Shown piece by piece: positions 45,054 through 54,499 of a DNA stretch of 64,000 nt. This stretch comes from Acetobacter oeni. GTDB taxonomy: Bacteria; Pseudomonadota; Alphaproteobacteria; Acetobacterales; Acetobacteraceae. The DNA lies in contig NZ_WOTA01000001.1 of the NCBI RefSeq assembly GCF_011516825.1, positions 229,224 to 293,223 on the forward strand. The letters run 5' to 3'. The notes below the pieces were generated by a model. It was not told the origin of the DNA. It saw only the letters and a program-made list of their open reading frames with translations, and did no database searches. The stretch's first letter is position 1. Each line of letters begins with the position of its first letter. The translations under genes were made by a program, and so were the position numbers.

Positions 45054-45800
45054 ATGAGCGCCCCCCTCGTCATCATCCCCGCCCGCATGGCCTCCACACG
45101 CCTGCCCGGCAAGCCCCTCGCCGACATCGCAGGTCGCCCCATGATCCTCCACGTCGCCGAACGCGCCCGCCGCGCCGATGCCGGCCGCGTCATCATCGCC
45201 GCCGGAGACCCGGAAATCGCCGAAATCGTCACCAGAGCGGGCTTCGACGCCGTCCTGACAGACCCCGGCCTGCCCTCCGGCTCCGACCGCGTCCATGCCG
45301 CCGCCCGGCAGATCGACCCGCACGGAAACAGCCCCGTCATCATCAACCTCCAGGGCGACCTCCCCGGCCTCGCCCCCGAAACCCTCCGCGCCGCCCTCCT
45401 GCCGCTCGCAGACCCCGCAACCGATATCGGCACCCTCGTCGCCCCCATCCGAAACGACGCGGAAGCCACCACCGATTCAGTCGTCAAAGTCGCCTGCGCC
45501 TTCGAGCCCGCCACGGCGCAAACCGCCCGCGCCCTCTATTTCTCCCGCCAGCCCGTCCCCTGGGGGGGCGGCCCGCGCTGGCATCACGTCGGTGTCTACG
45601 CCTGGCGCCGCACCGCCCTCGAACGCTTCGTCTCCCTGCCGGAATCACCCCTCGAAAAACGCGAGCGCCTCGAACAGCTCCGCGCCCTCGAAGCCGGAAT
45701 GATCATCGGATGCGCCCGCATCGCCGAAGCCCCGTTCGGCGTCGATACACCGGAAGATCTGGACAGGGCACGCCGGATGCTGGAAGGGCAGTCAGCATGA
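45054..45800 (+). CDS. kdsB: 3-deoxy-manno-octulosonate cytidylyltransferase
   Basis: This 248-residue enzyme activates Kdo to CMP-Kdo for lipopolysaccharide core assembly. The N-terminal VIIPARMASTRLPGKPLADIAGRPMI is the CTP-binding signature; INLQGDLPGL gives the catalytic acidic pair, and a C-terminal GVDTPEDLDRAR ends the family domain. It overlaps pheA by four bases (ATGA, 45797-45800). Confidence 0.96.
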   Translation: MSAPLVIIPARMASTRLPGKPLADIAGRPMILHVAERARRADAGRVIIAAGDPEIAEIVTRAGFDAVLTDPGLPSGSDRVHAAARQIDPHGNSPVIINLQGDLPGLAPETLRAALLPLADPATDIGTLVAPIRNDAEATTDSVVKVACAFEPATAQTARALYFSRQPVPWGGGPRWHHVGVYAWRRTALERFVSLPESPLEKRERLEQLRALEAGMIIGCARIAEAPFGVDTPEDLDRARRMLEGQSA

Positions 45801-46672
45801 CAACGACCGCACCACGCACGATCGCCTTCCAGGGCAGACCCGGCGCCTATTCCGATCTCGCCTGCCGCCAGGCCTTCCCCGGCTGGACAACCGTCCCCTG
45901 CGAAACCTTCGCGGACGCCATCGCCGCCGTGCATGAAGGCCGCGCAACCCTCGCCATGCTCGCCTGCGAAAACAGTCTCGCCGGTCGCGTGCCCGATATC
46001 CACGCCCTCCTGCCGGAGTCCGGCCTGCACATCGTCGGCGAACATTTCCAGCGCGTCGAACACTGCCTGATGGGCACCCCCGGAACCCGCATCGAACAGG
46101 CCCGCCGCGTCCATACCCACCCCGTCGCAATGGCCCAGATCCGCCATCTCATCCGGGACCGCAACCTCACCCCCGTCGTCGAATCCGATACCGCCGGCGC
46201 CGCCGAACTCGTCGCCGGTTGGGGTCGCCCGGAAGACGTCGCCGTCGCCTCGGAACTCGCCGCCGAACTCAACGGCCTCACCATCCTCGCCCGCAACGTG
46301 GAAGACGCCGCCCACAACACCACCCGCTTCTACATCACAGCCCTGGAACCGGCCGACCCGCCAGCGACCGCCGGCCCCCTGATGACCACCGTCCTGTTCA
46401 GCGTCAGCAATACCCCCGGCGCGCTGTATAAAGTGCTCGGCGGATTTGCCACGAACGGCGTCAACATGACGCGACTTGAAAGCTACATGGTCGAAGGCAC
46501 CTTCGCCGCAACGCAGTTCCTTCTCGATGTCGAAGGCGGCCCGGAAAGCGCCGGACTGAAGCAGGCCCTCGCGGAGCTCGAATTCTTCGCCGAACAGTTC
46601 CGCATCCTCGGCGTTTACCCGCAATCGCCGTTCAGACGTCAGGTCCCAGGCTCTCAGCGCCTGGCAGGGTGA
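45797..46672 (+). CDS. pheA: Prephenate dehydratase
   Basis: This 291-residue protein makes phenylpyruvate from prephenate in phenylalanine synthesis. The N-terminal FQGRPGAYSDLA, the central TAGAAELV and NTTRFYI motifs and the C-terminal ACT domain (GALYKVLGGFATNGVNMTRLESYM), which binds phenylalanine, are all present. It is the monofunctional type without chorismate mutase. It is translationally coupled to kdsB; dapA follows after 82 bases. Confidence 0.96.
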   Translation: MTTTAPRTIAFQGRPGAYSDLACRQAFPGWTTVPCETFADAIAAVHEGRATLAMLACENSLAGRVPDIHALLPESGLHIVGEHFQRVEHCLMGTPGTRIEQARRVHTHPVAMAQIRHLIRDRNLTPVVESDTAGAAELVAGWGRPEDVAVASELAAELNGLTILARNVEDAAHNTTRFYITALEPADPPATAGPLMTTVLFSVSNTPGALYKVLGGFATNGVNMTRLESYMVEGTFAATQFLLDVEGGPESAGLKQALAELEFFAEQFRILGVYPQSPFRRQVPGSQRLAG

Positions 46673-46754
46673 CCTGACAGCCCCCCGTATTCGTGGCATA
46701 CCCAGGCCAGCAGATTAAAGAGTCCGTCCCGTCGGATCATCAGGAAGAATGCTC

Positions 46755-47648
46755 ATGACCGAAGCCATGTTCAGAGGCGCGCTCACCGCCCTCATCACCC
46801 CGATGAACCGGGACGGCTCCCTCGACCTCGCCTCCTTCGACCGCTTCGCCGAGTGGCAGATCGCCGAAGGCATCGCAGGCCTGGTCCCGGTAGGAACAAC
46901 CGGCGAAAGCCCGACCCTCTCGCACGAGGAACACCACACCATCGTCGAACGGACCGTCCGCATCGCCGCCGGCCGCGTCCCCGTCATCGCAGGCGCAGGG
47001 TCCAACAGCACGTCAGAAGCTATCGACCTCGCAAAACACGCCGAAGCCGCCGGCGCCTCCGCCGTCCTCATTGTCACGCCCTATTATAACAAGCCCTCGC
47101 AGGAAGGCCTTTACCGGCACTTCAGCGCCATCTCCGACGCCATCAAAATCCCGATCATCCTCTACAATATTCCCGGACGCTCGGTCGTCGACATCTCGGT
47201 CGAAACCATGGCCCGCCTCGCCCGGCACGCCAATATCATCGGCGTGAAAGACGCAACCGCCAATCTCCTGCGCCCACTCCAGGTCCGCCACGCCATCCGC
47301 GACCGGCACTTCAACCAGCTTTCCGGCGAAGACGGCACCGCCGTCGCCTTCCTCGCCGCGGGCGGAGACGGCGTCATCAGCGTCACCTCCAACATCGCCC
47401 CGTCGCTCTGCGCCCAGGTCCAGACCGCCTGGCAGGAGGGACACGCCACAACCGCCATCGCCCTCCAGGACAAACTCCTGCCCCTGCACGACGCCCTGTT
47501 CTGCGAAAGCAACCCGGCCCCGGCGAAATACGCCGCCTCACTGCTCGGCCTCGCCGGCGAAACCTGCCGCCTGCCACTCGCCCCGCTGACAACAGCCTCC
47601 CGTGAGACGGTCAAAGCCGCGCTCACCGAAACCGGACTGCTCGACTGA
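46755..47648 (+). CDS. dapA: 4-hydroxy-tetrahydrodipicolinate synthase
   Basis: The 297-residue TIM-barrel enzyme condenses pyruvate with aspartate semialdehyde, the first step toward lysine and meso-diaminopimelate. GTTGESPTL, YYNKPSQEG with the catalytic Tyr, and the Schiff-base lysine in IIGVKDAT are present. ATG 46755 is nine bases after AGGA; ATG 46749 is too close. smpB starts 3 bases after its stop codon. Confidence 0.96.
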   Translation: MTEAMFRGALTALITPMNRDGSLDLASFDRFAEWQIAEGIAGLVPVGTTGESPTLSHEEHHTIVERTVRIAAGRVPVIAGAGSNSTSEAIDLAKHAEAAGASAVLIVTPYYNKPSQEGLYRHFSAISDAIKIPIILYNIPGRSVVDISVETMARLARHANIIGVKDATANLLRPLQVRHAIRDRHFNQLSGEDGTAVAFLAAGGDGVISVTSNIAPSLCAQVQTAWQEGHATTAIALQDKLLPLHDALFCESNPAPAKYAASLLGLAGETCRLPLAPLTTASRETVKAALTETGLLD

Positions 47649-47651
47649 CCT

Positions 47652-48146
47652 ATGGCAGCACCCAAAAAGAAAACCGGCCTGATCTCACACGGTATCGCCT
47701 CGCAGAACCGGAAAGGCCGCTTCAACTACACCATCCTCGAAACAGTCGAAGCCGGCATCGTCCTGAAAGGCCCGGAAGTCAAAAGCCTCCGCGCCGGCCG
47801 CGCCCAGATCGCCGAAGCCTACGCAGGCGAACGCAACGGAGAAGTGTGGCTCTTCAACAGCTACATCCCCGAATATCAGGGCGGCGTCCTCTCCCGCTTC
47901 GACAGCCGCGCGCCCCGTAAACTCCTCCTGCATAAAAAACAGGTCGAGAAACTCCTCGGCGCCGTGGCCCGCGCCGGCGTCACCCTCGTCCCGCTCGATA
48001 TCCACTTCAATGACCGTGGCCTCGCCAAACTGACCCTCGGCCTCGGCGAAGGCCGCAAAACAGTGGATAAGCGCCACGCCATCGCCGAACGCGACTGGCA
48101 ACGCGATAAAGCCCGCCTCATCCGCAACAAAGGCCGCGACGACTGA
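47652..48146 (+). CDS. smpB: SsrA-binding protein SmpB
   Basis: This 164-residue protein binds tmRNA and delivers it to stalled ribosomes. The QNRKGRFNYTILETVEAGIVLKG core and LLLHKKQVEKL and TLGLGEGRK segments are conserved, with the basic C-terminal tail that enters the mRNA channel. It is immediately downstream of dapA (3 bases), a common alphaproteobacterial order. tmRNA itself is not in the window. Confidence 0.96.
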   Translation: MAAPKKKTGLISHGIASQNRKGRFNYTILETVEAGIVLKGPEVKSLRAGRAQIAEAYAGERNGEVWLFNSYIPEYQGGVLSRFDSRAPRKLLLHKKQVEKLLGAVARAGVTLVPLDIHFNDRGLAKLTLGLGEGRKTVDKRHAIAERDWQRDKARLIRNKGRDD

Positions 48147-48163
48147 TCCCGCCCGCAGCCGGG

Positions 48164-49009
48164 TCAGTCATCCTGCCCTGTCCGATCGGAGATAAAGGCC
48201 TTCATCCGCGCCGCCTCCTCGCCACCCGCCGGCTGGTAGGTGGTCATGACCAGATCTGGCCGCCCCTCGACCGCGAAATTGGAAAACTCCAGCTCAAGCA
48301 GTCCCAGTTCGGGATGATGCAGCCGCTTGACGCCATCGCCCTGACCCGCGACGCCATGCTCCCGCCAGAGCTGCGCGAATTCCGGACTTTCGGCGGAAAG
48401 CTCCGCAACCAGACGACTGATTTCGCGTGATGCCCCGGCCCGCACGGCATCCGCCCGAAACGAGGCAACCACATAACGGGCCAGACCCAGCCAGTCCTCC
48501 TGCGCCGACCGCACACGCGCCTCACAGAAGATCAGCCGCAGAATATTCCGCTGTTCCGGCGGAAGCTTCGCATAATCTGTCAGCAATACGGTCGCGGCCC
48601 TGTTCCACGCGATAACGTCCCATGTCGCCGTGCGAACGGTGGCCGGCGTGAAGGGCAGGGCGTCAAGAACCCGCTGAAGACGCGGCGTGATGCCATGATG
48701 CGCCCTGTAGAGCGTCTCCGGCGGATGACCGAACGCAAGAATAAAGAGATGTTCGCGTTCGGCTTCGGTCAGCATGAGGCCGGTCGCAAGCCGGTCGAGA
48801 ACATCAGCCGAAGGTGCGCCCCCGCGCCCCTGCTCAAGCCATGTATACCAGGTCGGGGAAATGTTGGACCGCTGCGCAACCTCTTCACGACGAAGACCCG
48901 GCGTGCGCCGCCGTTCCGCCTTCAGACCGAGAGAAACCGGATCGAGGCGGGTCCGCCGGTCGCGCAGAAAATCCCCCAGAGCATTGCCATCGTCAGCGGG
49001 CATAAGCAT
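48164..49009 (-). CDS. XRE-type regulator with MmyB-like ligand domain
   Basis: This 281-residue protein has an N-terminal helix-turn-helix (RREEVAQRSNISPTWYTWLEQGRG) and a C-terminal MmyB-like PAS-type domain that binds small molecules, probably fatty-acid-like. Such regulators usually control a divergent oxidoreductase gene; here it faces an SDR gene across 93 bases containing a perfect inverted repeat (49032-49047). ATG 49009 is used; ATG 49003 is possible. Confidence 0.88.
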   Translation of the reverse strand: MLMPADDGNALGDFLRDRRTRLDPVSLGLKAERRRTPGLRREEVAQRSNISPTWYTWLEQGRGGAPSADVLDRLATGLMLTEAEREHLFILAFGHPPETLYRAHHGITPRLQRVLDALPFTPATVRTATWDVIAWNRAATVLLTDYAKLPPEQRNILRLIFCEARVRSAQEDWLGLARYVVASFRADAVRAGASREISRLVAELSAESPEFAQLWREHGVAGQGDGVKRLHHPELGLLELEFSNFAVEGRPDLVMTTYQPAGGEEAARMKAFISDRTGQDD

Positions 49010-49031
49010 CCTGTTGAGAATTATACCATGA

Positions 49032-49047
49032 TAAAGTCACGACTTTA
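49032..49047. promoter_or_regulatory. Candidate operator in the divergent regulator/SDR promoter
   Basis: TAAAGTC-AC-GACTTTA is a perfect 7-bp inverted repeat with a two-base spacer, placed between the regulator and SDR start codons. An MmyB-type dimer would suit such a site. Its role is inferred from position. Confidence 0.6.
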
Positions 49048-49102
49048 ACAGAAAGAAATTTACGACAGAATGCCTCTCCGGACAATGTAAGGAGTTCATC
49101 CC

Positions 49103-49999
49103 ATGCGGGTATTTCTGACCGGCGCAACCGGCTTCATCGGAGCGCGAATCACAGACGAACTGCTGGCGACCGGACATCAGGTCCTGGGCCTGACCCGATC
49201 GGATGCCGGAGCGCAATCGCTGATAGCAAAAGGCGCGGAGCCGCATCGCGGCACCCTGGAAGACACCGACAGCCTCCGCGCCGGCGTGGCCAGGGCGGAC
49301 GCGGTCATCCATACCGCCTTCGATCATGATTTCTCGCATTTCGTGGAAAACTGCGAGAAAGACCGCCGCGTGATCGCAGCCATGGGCGCGGAACTGAAAG
49401 GATCGTCCCGCCCGATCATCATCACTTCCGGAACCGGGATGGGAAGTGCGTCACCCGGCCAGATCGCAACGGAAACCGTCGTAAACGAACAGGCGCCCAA
49501 CCCCCGCATCGCTTCCGAACTGGCAGGAAATGTCCTGCTGGATGAAGGCGTGTCCCTCTCGGTCGTGCGCCTGCCGCAGGTCCATGACCGTCAGCGACAG
49601 GGGCTTCTGACATTGTATATCCAGCTGGCACGCGAAAAAGGCGTCGTTGCGTATCTCGATGAAGGCGCCAGTCGCGTTTCGGCGGCGCATGTGCTGGATG
49701 TGGCGACCTTATATCGCCTGGCCCTCGACAAAGGAGAGACAGGCGCCCGTTACCACGCGGTCGCCGAGGAAGGCATCCCGATGCGGGACATCGCCGAAAC
49801 ACTGGGGACATCCCTCGGCCTGCCCGTTATCTCTCTCCCCCGCGAAAAGGCGGCCGAACATTTCGGCTGGCTCGGGACGTTCATCGACATGGACCTTTCA
49901 GCATCCGCCGTACTCACCCGCGAACGCCTGGGCTGGACCCCGACCGGACCAGGACTGCTCACGGATCTCGAACACCTCGATCTCTCCGCCTACGCCTGA
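49103..49999 (+). CDS. NAD(P)-dependent epimerase/SDR family oxidoreductase
   Basis: This 298-residue protein opens with the Rossmann motif VFLTGATGFIGARI and continues as an extended/atypical SDR. In place of the usual YxxxK it has an SSRPIIITSGTGMG region with Ser/Thr, so it may be a NAD(P)-binding reductase of the NmrA/atypical group. It is divergently transcribed from the MmyB-like regulator and has AAGGAG 12 bases upstream. The substrate is unknown; detoxification of a reactive carbonyl is one possibility. Confidence 0.85.
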   Translation: MRVFLTGATGFIGARITDELLATGHQVLGLTRSDAGAQSLIAKGAEPHRGTLEDTDSLRAGVARADAVIHTAFDHDFSHFVENCEKDRRVIAAMGAELKGSSRPIIITSGTGMGSASPGQIATETVVNEQAPNPRIASELAGNVLLDEGVSLSVVRLPQVHDRQRQGLLTLYIQLAREKGVVAYLDEGASRVSAAHVLDVATLYRLALDKGETGARYHAVAEEGIPMRDIAETLGTSLGLPVISLPREKAAEHFGWLGTFIDMDLSASAVLTRERLGWTPTGPGLLTDLEHLDLSAYA

Positions 50000-50059
50000 A
50001 GCTCTGCGGCAGCGTCCCGAAACCCGCTTTCCGGTCCCTCCCGGTCACGGAACACCCCG

Positions 50060-50943
50060 TCAGGGCGCCTGCCGCACCGGCACCGGAGCATTGCACAGCG
50101 CGACCCCATGCGCCGCACGGACAAAAAACAGGTCCGTGCGGCTGGCCCGCGCCGCCAGATAAGCCGAAAACACCGGACTGTCGGTTCGCATCACCTGGAC
50201 GCGCGGTCGCTTCGCAACAGGCAGATCGACGGCAGGCGTTCCACCCCAGATCGCAACAGTCCGCTCCTTGCCGACATAAAACCCCAGTTCCCCCGTTCCG
50301 CGCGGCAACGCCCCCGGTAAACTCCATGCCCGTCACAACCCGCCCGACCACCGCAAGATTACGATCAGGCTGACGCGGCGCCTCTCCATTCACCGCGTAA
50401 AGTTCCTGCCCGTCGCCAGTATCGGGCGGCATGTCCCGGGCGACACCGATCATGCCATAACAATGCGCAAGCCAGACGCGGTTTTCATCCATCCCCACCG
50501 GCCATCCCGCCGCAAACCCGGATGAAGAAGCATAAGGATCGGAATACCCCGGCGACAGAACGGCAACGCCCTGCCGCGCACGCTCATCCTCCGTCGGAGG
50601 ATCAGCGATAAATCCCGGCGGGAGGTTTCGCCTTTTCGTCCCGGACCGCCCGCTGCACAACGTAATTGTCCTTAACACGGACGATTGCCCTGCCATCCCA
50701 CCGGTGCGGCCGCGCCAGACCGATAATGTTGCCCGTATGAACCGGCGCGAACTGCGGCGCGAGTTCGATCACAATCCGGGCACCTCCGGCCAGATCCATC
50801 ACCAGAATCCGGTCTTCAGGCACGTCAGCCCACGCAGACCCGGAAGCATGCGCCACAATATCGGAAGGACCGGATGCCGCCATCGCCACATGCGGCAATA
50901 GCAGGGGAAGAATCGGCAGGAAACAGCGCATGACAGCAATCAT
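50060..50943 (-). pseudogene. Cyclophilin-type peptidyl-prolyl isomerase, broken by two frameshifts
   Basis: The first 104 or so codons (from ATG 50943) give a signal peptide and a cyclophilin start (ADVPEDRILVMDLAGG, FAPVHTGNIIGLARPHRWDG). Reading then shifts near an AAA run at 50626-50628 into a second frame (NLPPGFIADPPTEDE ... GMEFTGG), and again at a GGGGG run (50311-50315) into a third (LPRGTGELGFYVGKE ... VRQAP). Removing one base at each run leaves 882 bases and one continuous 293-residue protein. Either the gene is truly decayed or these are assembly errors in homopolymers. It would have been a periplasmic isomerase. Confidence 0.85.
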
Positions 50944-51039
50944 GCCTGTAGCGAAAAGACAGGCGTAAGCCGAACCGTCACAAACGATTCCAGGAACCCG
51001 CCAGACGCTCCGCCGCTGATGACCGACCCGCGTACAGTA

Positions 51040-51070
51040 AAACGGCCCGCGGATTTCTCCGCGGGCCGCT
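51040..51070 (-). terminator. Terminator after the Ser/His/Cys-rich protein gene
   Basis: A perfect 11-bp stem CGGCCCGCGGA (51045-51055) and TCCGCGGGCCG (51060-51070), followed on the minus strand by TTTTAC. It lies about 30 bases past the stop at 51102. Confidence 0.85.
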
Positions 51071-51101
51071 TCAGCAGATGATCTGACGTGAGAACGCCGG
51101 A

Positions 51102-52334
51102 TCAGCAGGCGATGTGGTAGTGGCTGTGCTCTGTCGTCGCGCAGACAGTCCCGGTCGTCGAATCATGCGTCACGGCAGTCGACGAACAACCGCTCCTGGA
51201 AGATGCCTGCCAGTGGTCGATCGAACCACCACCGCATACGGTCGTGCTGCCGGATGCAGACGGAGAATAGCCCGTCGAAGTAAACGCCGACGCGACATCA
51301 TGACACCAGTTACTGTGATCCGCGCCCGAAGGGATGCAGCTCGCTGAACCGCCCGAAGTCGTCGACCAGTGATGATGATCGTTGCCACCGCTGGTGCTGG
51401 CCGACGAGGACGATGACGACGAAGAAGGAGAACAACCCGACGTCGGCCAGTGATGCGAATGGCCGCCGCTGGTGCAGGAAGATGAAGACGACGATGACGA
51501 AGACGACGAAGAGGATGTCGAGTTTTCAATCACGTAGTTGCCGGCTTTGTCCGTGGTGACCGTCGTCGCGCCCGGCGTGAAGCCGGATGCCACATTGATG
51601 TCATCAAGCGTGATGGCCTGGTTGTCACTGAGATCAACGGTCAGTGTGTAGCTGCCATTGGAGTTCTCTGTGTAAACCGCCGAAGTCACCGAAGCGCCCT
51701 CGGTGCCATTGACAGCAAACTCGGTGTTCGACGTGACATTAACGAAATCGGTGCTGATTGTCTGACCGCCATCCGCAACGTCGAGAACAACTTCGTCCTT
51801 CGATGAATCGAACGTGATCGACGAGCCCATTTCCGTCGAGCTTGTATAGAGAACGCTGTTGCTCGCCATGTTGATGTTCATCAGGCTGTCGATCGACAGC
51901 GGAGAAGAAGCAGAACCAAGTGTCGAGTTGGTCAGGTTGATCGTGCCGTCGCCGGACAGATGATCCGAAGTCATAACCGTGTTGCCGCCATTGTTGACGA
52001 CATTGAGCGTCCCGGCGATCTCGTTGATGCCAAGATCCACAACGGACGATGTATCGACAGTCAGTGTTCCCGTCTCGAAAACCTGAAGCGTATCCACCGT
52101 AAAGACAGGGCTTGTGCTGCAATTGCTCGCCGTAATGTCGAGTGTCGCGTCATCGCCAACCGTCAGACTCTGAATAACGTCACCCGATGCCGAACTGGCG
52201 ACAGCTGTAACCGGGGCTGTGGATGAACCTTCGAGATCAATATCCTCAGAAGCTGTCGGCGCCACGCCGGTGCTCCAGTTGGATGCATCATCGAAATTTT
52301 CCGACGTGGTGCCGGTCCAGTAAGTCGTGGCCAT
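51102..52334 (-). CDS. Surface-like protein with beta-repeat region and Ser/His/Cys-rich tail
   Basis: I do not recognise a full-length family. The first ~35 residues (TTYWTGTTSENFDDASNWSTG) match the opening of beta-strand-repeat proteins found in secreted adhesin-like proteins of alphaproteobacteria, and residues up to about 280 continue with Asn/Thr/Asp-rich strand repeats. A poly-Ser run follows, then a tail with repeated HHW-type motifs (GHSHHW, DHHHW, DHSNW, IDHW, HSHYH), eight Cys and a terminal Cys. No signal peptide is seen, so export might use a type I route. The His/Cys content suggests metal binding or disulphide cross-linking. ATG 52334 follows an A/G-rich tract; the gene has its own terminator. 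Confidence 0.8.
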   Translation of the reverse strand: MATTYWTGTTSENFDDASNWSTGVAPTASEDIDLEGSSTAPVTAVASSASGDVIQSLTVGDDATLDITASNCSTSPVFTVDTLQVFETGTLTVDTSSVVDLGINEIAGTLNVVNNGGNTVMTSDHLSGDGTINLTNSTLGSASSPLSIDSLMNINMASNSVLYTSSTEMGSSITFDSSKDEVVLDVADGGQTISTDFVNVTSNTEFAVNGTEGASVTSAVYTENSNGSYTLTVDLSDNQAITLDDINVASGFTPGATTVTTDKAGNYVIENSTSSSSSSSSSSSSSCTSGGHSHHWPTSGCSPSSSSSSSSASTSGGNDHHHWSTTSGGSASCIPSGADHSNWCHDVASAFTSTGYSPSASGSTTVCGGGSIDHWQASSRSGCSSTAVTHDSTTGTVCATTEHSHYHIAC

Positions 52335-53261
52335 TAATAAACCTTTTCTCTTTTTTTTTGGCCCTGCAATTCTCGCGGATGCCAGAAAGCGTGACATCAG
52401 GGCCTGTCAGAGAATTAAGATAAAATGCAGCTTCTGGACAGACGTTAATAATTCTTTAAAGCGAGCACTGTTTTTTGGGCACACAGTCAAATAATAATAA
52501 GACACATATTAATTTTAATAAAAAATAGTATTAAAACATCAAACGTATCAATAAAAATACAATCATAAATAAAAACATCCCCTGTATCAGATTTTGTGAT
52601 GTTGAAAATGATCGGGTATTTCCGATTAAGAGTCTGTTTTATTTAAATTTTCCAAGGAAATTCTCAGCCTTCATTCCGAAGAGCCCTATCTTCGAAGCGC
52701 GATATTTCCAGGCAGCCAATCCGCTCCGATCGATAACCAGTGCTCCATCACGTCCTGTGTCATGCTCTCCATAGCCCGTTCCCAGAACCAGGGCGTGAAT
52801 CTGCTATGCGTCTGACTCAACACGATATTTTTCTGTGAATCGTACGTCCGAACCCATCCCGACAGGAACGGAGCGCCCCCATGTGGCAGCACACACGACA
52901 AAGACTTCCCGGAAACACAACCGGACAAGCATCGGCAGACAATATCTTCCCGACCGAAGAACACCACAGCGAGGACAACCGAAGAGCAAAGAAGCGGAAA
53001 CGCGCCTGCTGACGAGCCATCTCCCGGGCCAGGCACCTTAATCTCGTACACAACCGGAAGAAGGGGGCAGCCCTCCGACACCGCATACTCACCGGATCTG
53101 TCTCTGTTGCAGAAATCCGCCGATTCAACAGGCGAGGGAAGGGAACCACTCGACCTGCCCGGGAGAACCCGATGCAACGCCGGAACCAGAATCCCGGCCG
53201 CGTCAGCCTGTCCGGTGCCAGCACTAAAACCACTGAAAAAATGCGCCGAACCCGCACAAAC
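52335..53261. other. AT-rich promoter region and possible decayed gene
   Basis: 52430-52670 is strongly AT-rich and likely holds the promoter of the 410-residue protein gene. 52686-53177 on the minus strand has an open frame whose last ~60 residues (SGWVRTYDSQKNIVLSQT..., ending NIALRR) look protein-like, with charged and aromatic residues, but the front is Cys-rich and implausible and there is no good ATG or ribosome binding site. A second frame overlaps it. I regard this as possible remnants of a gene; no family is recognised. Confidence 0.35.
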
Positions 53262-53303
53262 AAAAGAGCCGCTGCCAACCTCACGGTCGCAGCGGCTCTT
53301 TTA
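53262..53303 (-). terminator. Terminator of the cold-shock gene
   Basis: A 13-bp stem AAAGAGCCGCTGC (53263-53275) with GCAGCGGCTCTTT (53289-53301) and T-runs on both sides; it lies about 50 bases after the stop at 53350. Confidence 0.9.
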
Positions 53304-53349
53304 CGCAATGGCAGCTCCGAACGAAGCCACCATTTCTAAGTCACACGTA

Positions 53350-54078
53350 TCAGTCGAGGCTGATAGCAGCAGCTTCCGGACCTTTCTGGCCCTGAACCAC
53401 CTTCACGTTCGTTGCCTGGCCCTCATTGAGGGAACCAATGCCGGAACGCTCCAGAGCGGAAGCATGAACAAAAATGTCCTTGCCGCCATGGTCAGGCGTA
53501 ATGAAGCCGAAACCCTTCGTGGAGTTATACCACTTCACTGTGCCACGCACTTCCTCAGCACCGGACAGGTCAGGCGCCGGACGCGGCGCACGGCCACCAC
53601 CACCGAAACCACCCGCGCCACGCGGCGCGCCCGCGCCGAAACCAGGCGAGCGAGGACGCTCAGGCTGTGCCGTGCTCTCGTCAACCGTCAGCACTTCAGC
53701 GACCTGACGACCTTTCGGGCCCTGGCCGATACGGACAGAAAGCGTCGCACCAGGGCTGACACTTTCATGACCGGCCTGAGTCAGCGCATTAGCATGGAGG
53801 AATACATCGCCCGAACCATCGGCAAGCTCGACAAAGCCGAAGCCTTTTTCGCCGTTGAACCACTTCACAGTGGCGTCGATCTCAGGGCCGGAGGCAATAA
53901 CCTGCGGGCTGGAAGGACGGCGCGGTGCATAACCACCACGATCTCCTCCGCCAGCGGGCGCACCGCCGAAAGGCGACGAGTTGCCACGATCATAAGGGGA
54001 GGGCGTGCTCATAAAATCATCGTCAAATCCGCCGCGGCGGGGAGAGCGAGAGCTGCGGTCGGTTCTGTTACTTCTCAA
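53350..54078 (-). CDS. Protein with two cold-shock domains
   Basis: This 242-residue protein has two CspA-like OB-fold domains. The first contains [15 protein letters not shown] and DVFLHANAL; the second contains [15 protein letters not shown] and DIFVHASAL, so both RNP1 and RNP2 motifs are intact. The N-terminal 75 residues and the linker are Arg/Gly/Pro-rich and disordered, giving RGG-like RNA contacts. The annotated start is a TTG at 54078; ATG 54012 also fits, but the conserved [10 protein letters not shown] front favours TTG. A long untranslated region upstream may control expression by temperature. Confidence 0.9.
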   Translation of the reverse strand: MRSNRTDRSSRSPRRGGFDDDFMSTPSPYDRGNSSPFGGAPAGGGDRGGYAPRRPSSPQVIASGPEIDATVKWFNGEKGFGFVELADGSGDVFLHANALTQAGHESVSPGATLSVRIGQGPKGRQVAEVLTVDESTAQPERPRSPGFGAGAPRGAGGFGGGGRAPRPAPDLSGAEEVRGTVKWYNSTKGFGFITPDHGGKDIFVHASALERSGIGSLNEGQATNVKVVQGQKGPEAAAISLD

Positions 54079-54499
54079 CGGTCTTGATCCCGAGGTCTGG
54101 TGTGGCGAAAAAAGTCGCCCTGTGAATAAATCCGGGAGAGGAGAGGCAGCGCCTGAAAAGATAGTCTCGTTTCGGCACTTATTCGTCTCAACCTGAGTTC
54201 CGGTGTCCGGGGCTTCCTGATGGTCGCCGGGGACGAAAAGAGAAAAGCATGAAATCTCTGCAGAAAGCTACTCTCTTTTTGCTTACGACGGCCCCGAACA
54301 GATGAATTTCCTGCAATGAGACGGGCAGAAACGGACAAATCCGTCACGCTGACGACATCCCTGTTCCCCTGGCTCAGAAATATTGTTGAACCTCTGTAAG
54401 ACTTTCTTATTCGCTTCGTTTGTCTTAAACAATTTTCACAGAAGAGCCTGTCCGCATCGTTTTATCGCGCGGAAGGCAGTCACGCGAGGAAGATAAATA
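54079..54499. other. Divergent promoter region between cold-shock and lpxR-like genes
   Basis: 421 non-coding bases. On the plus strand TTGAAC (54386-54391) and TATTCG (54408-54413), 16 bases apart, could be the lpxR-like promoter. The half next to the cold-shock gene may be its long 5' leader; I do not see a definite cold-box. Confidence 0.35.

Noticed and set aside
52817..53308. Minus-strand Arg/Cys/Phe-rich frame upstream of the 410-residue protein gene
   Set aside because: Implausible composition and overlap with another frame; no translation signal.
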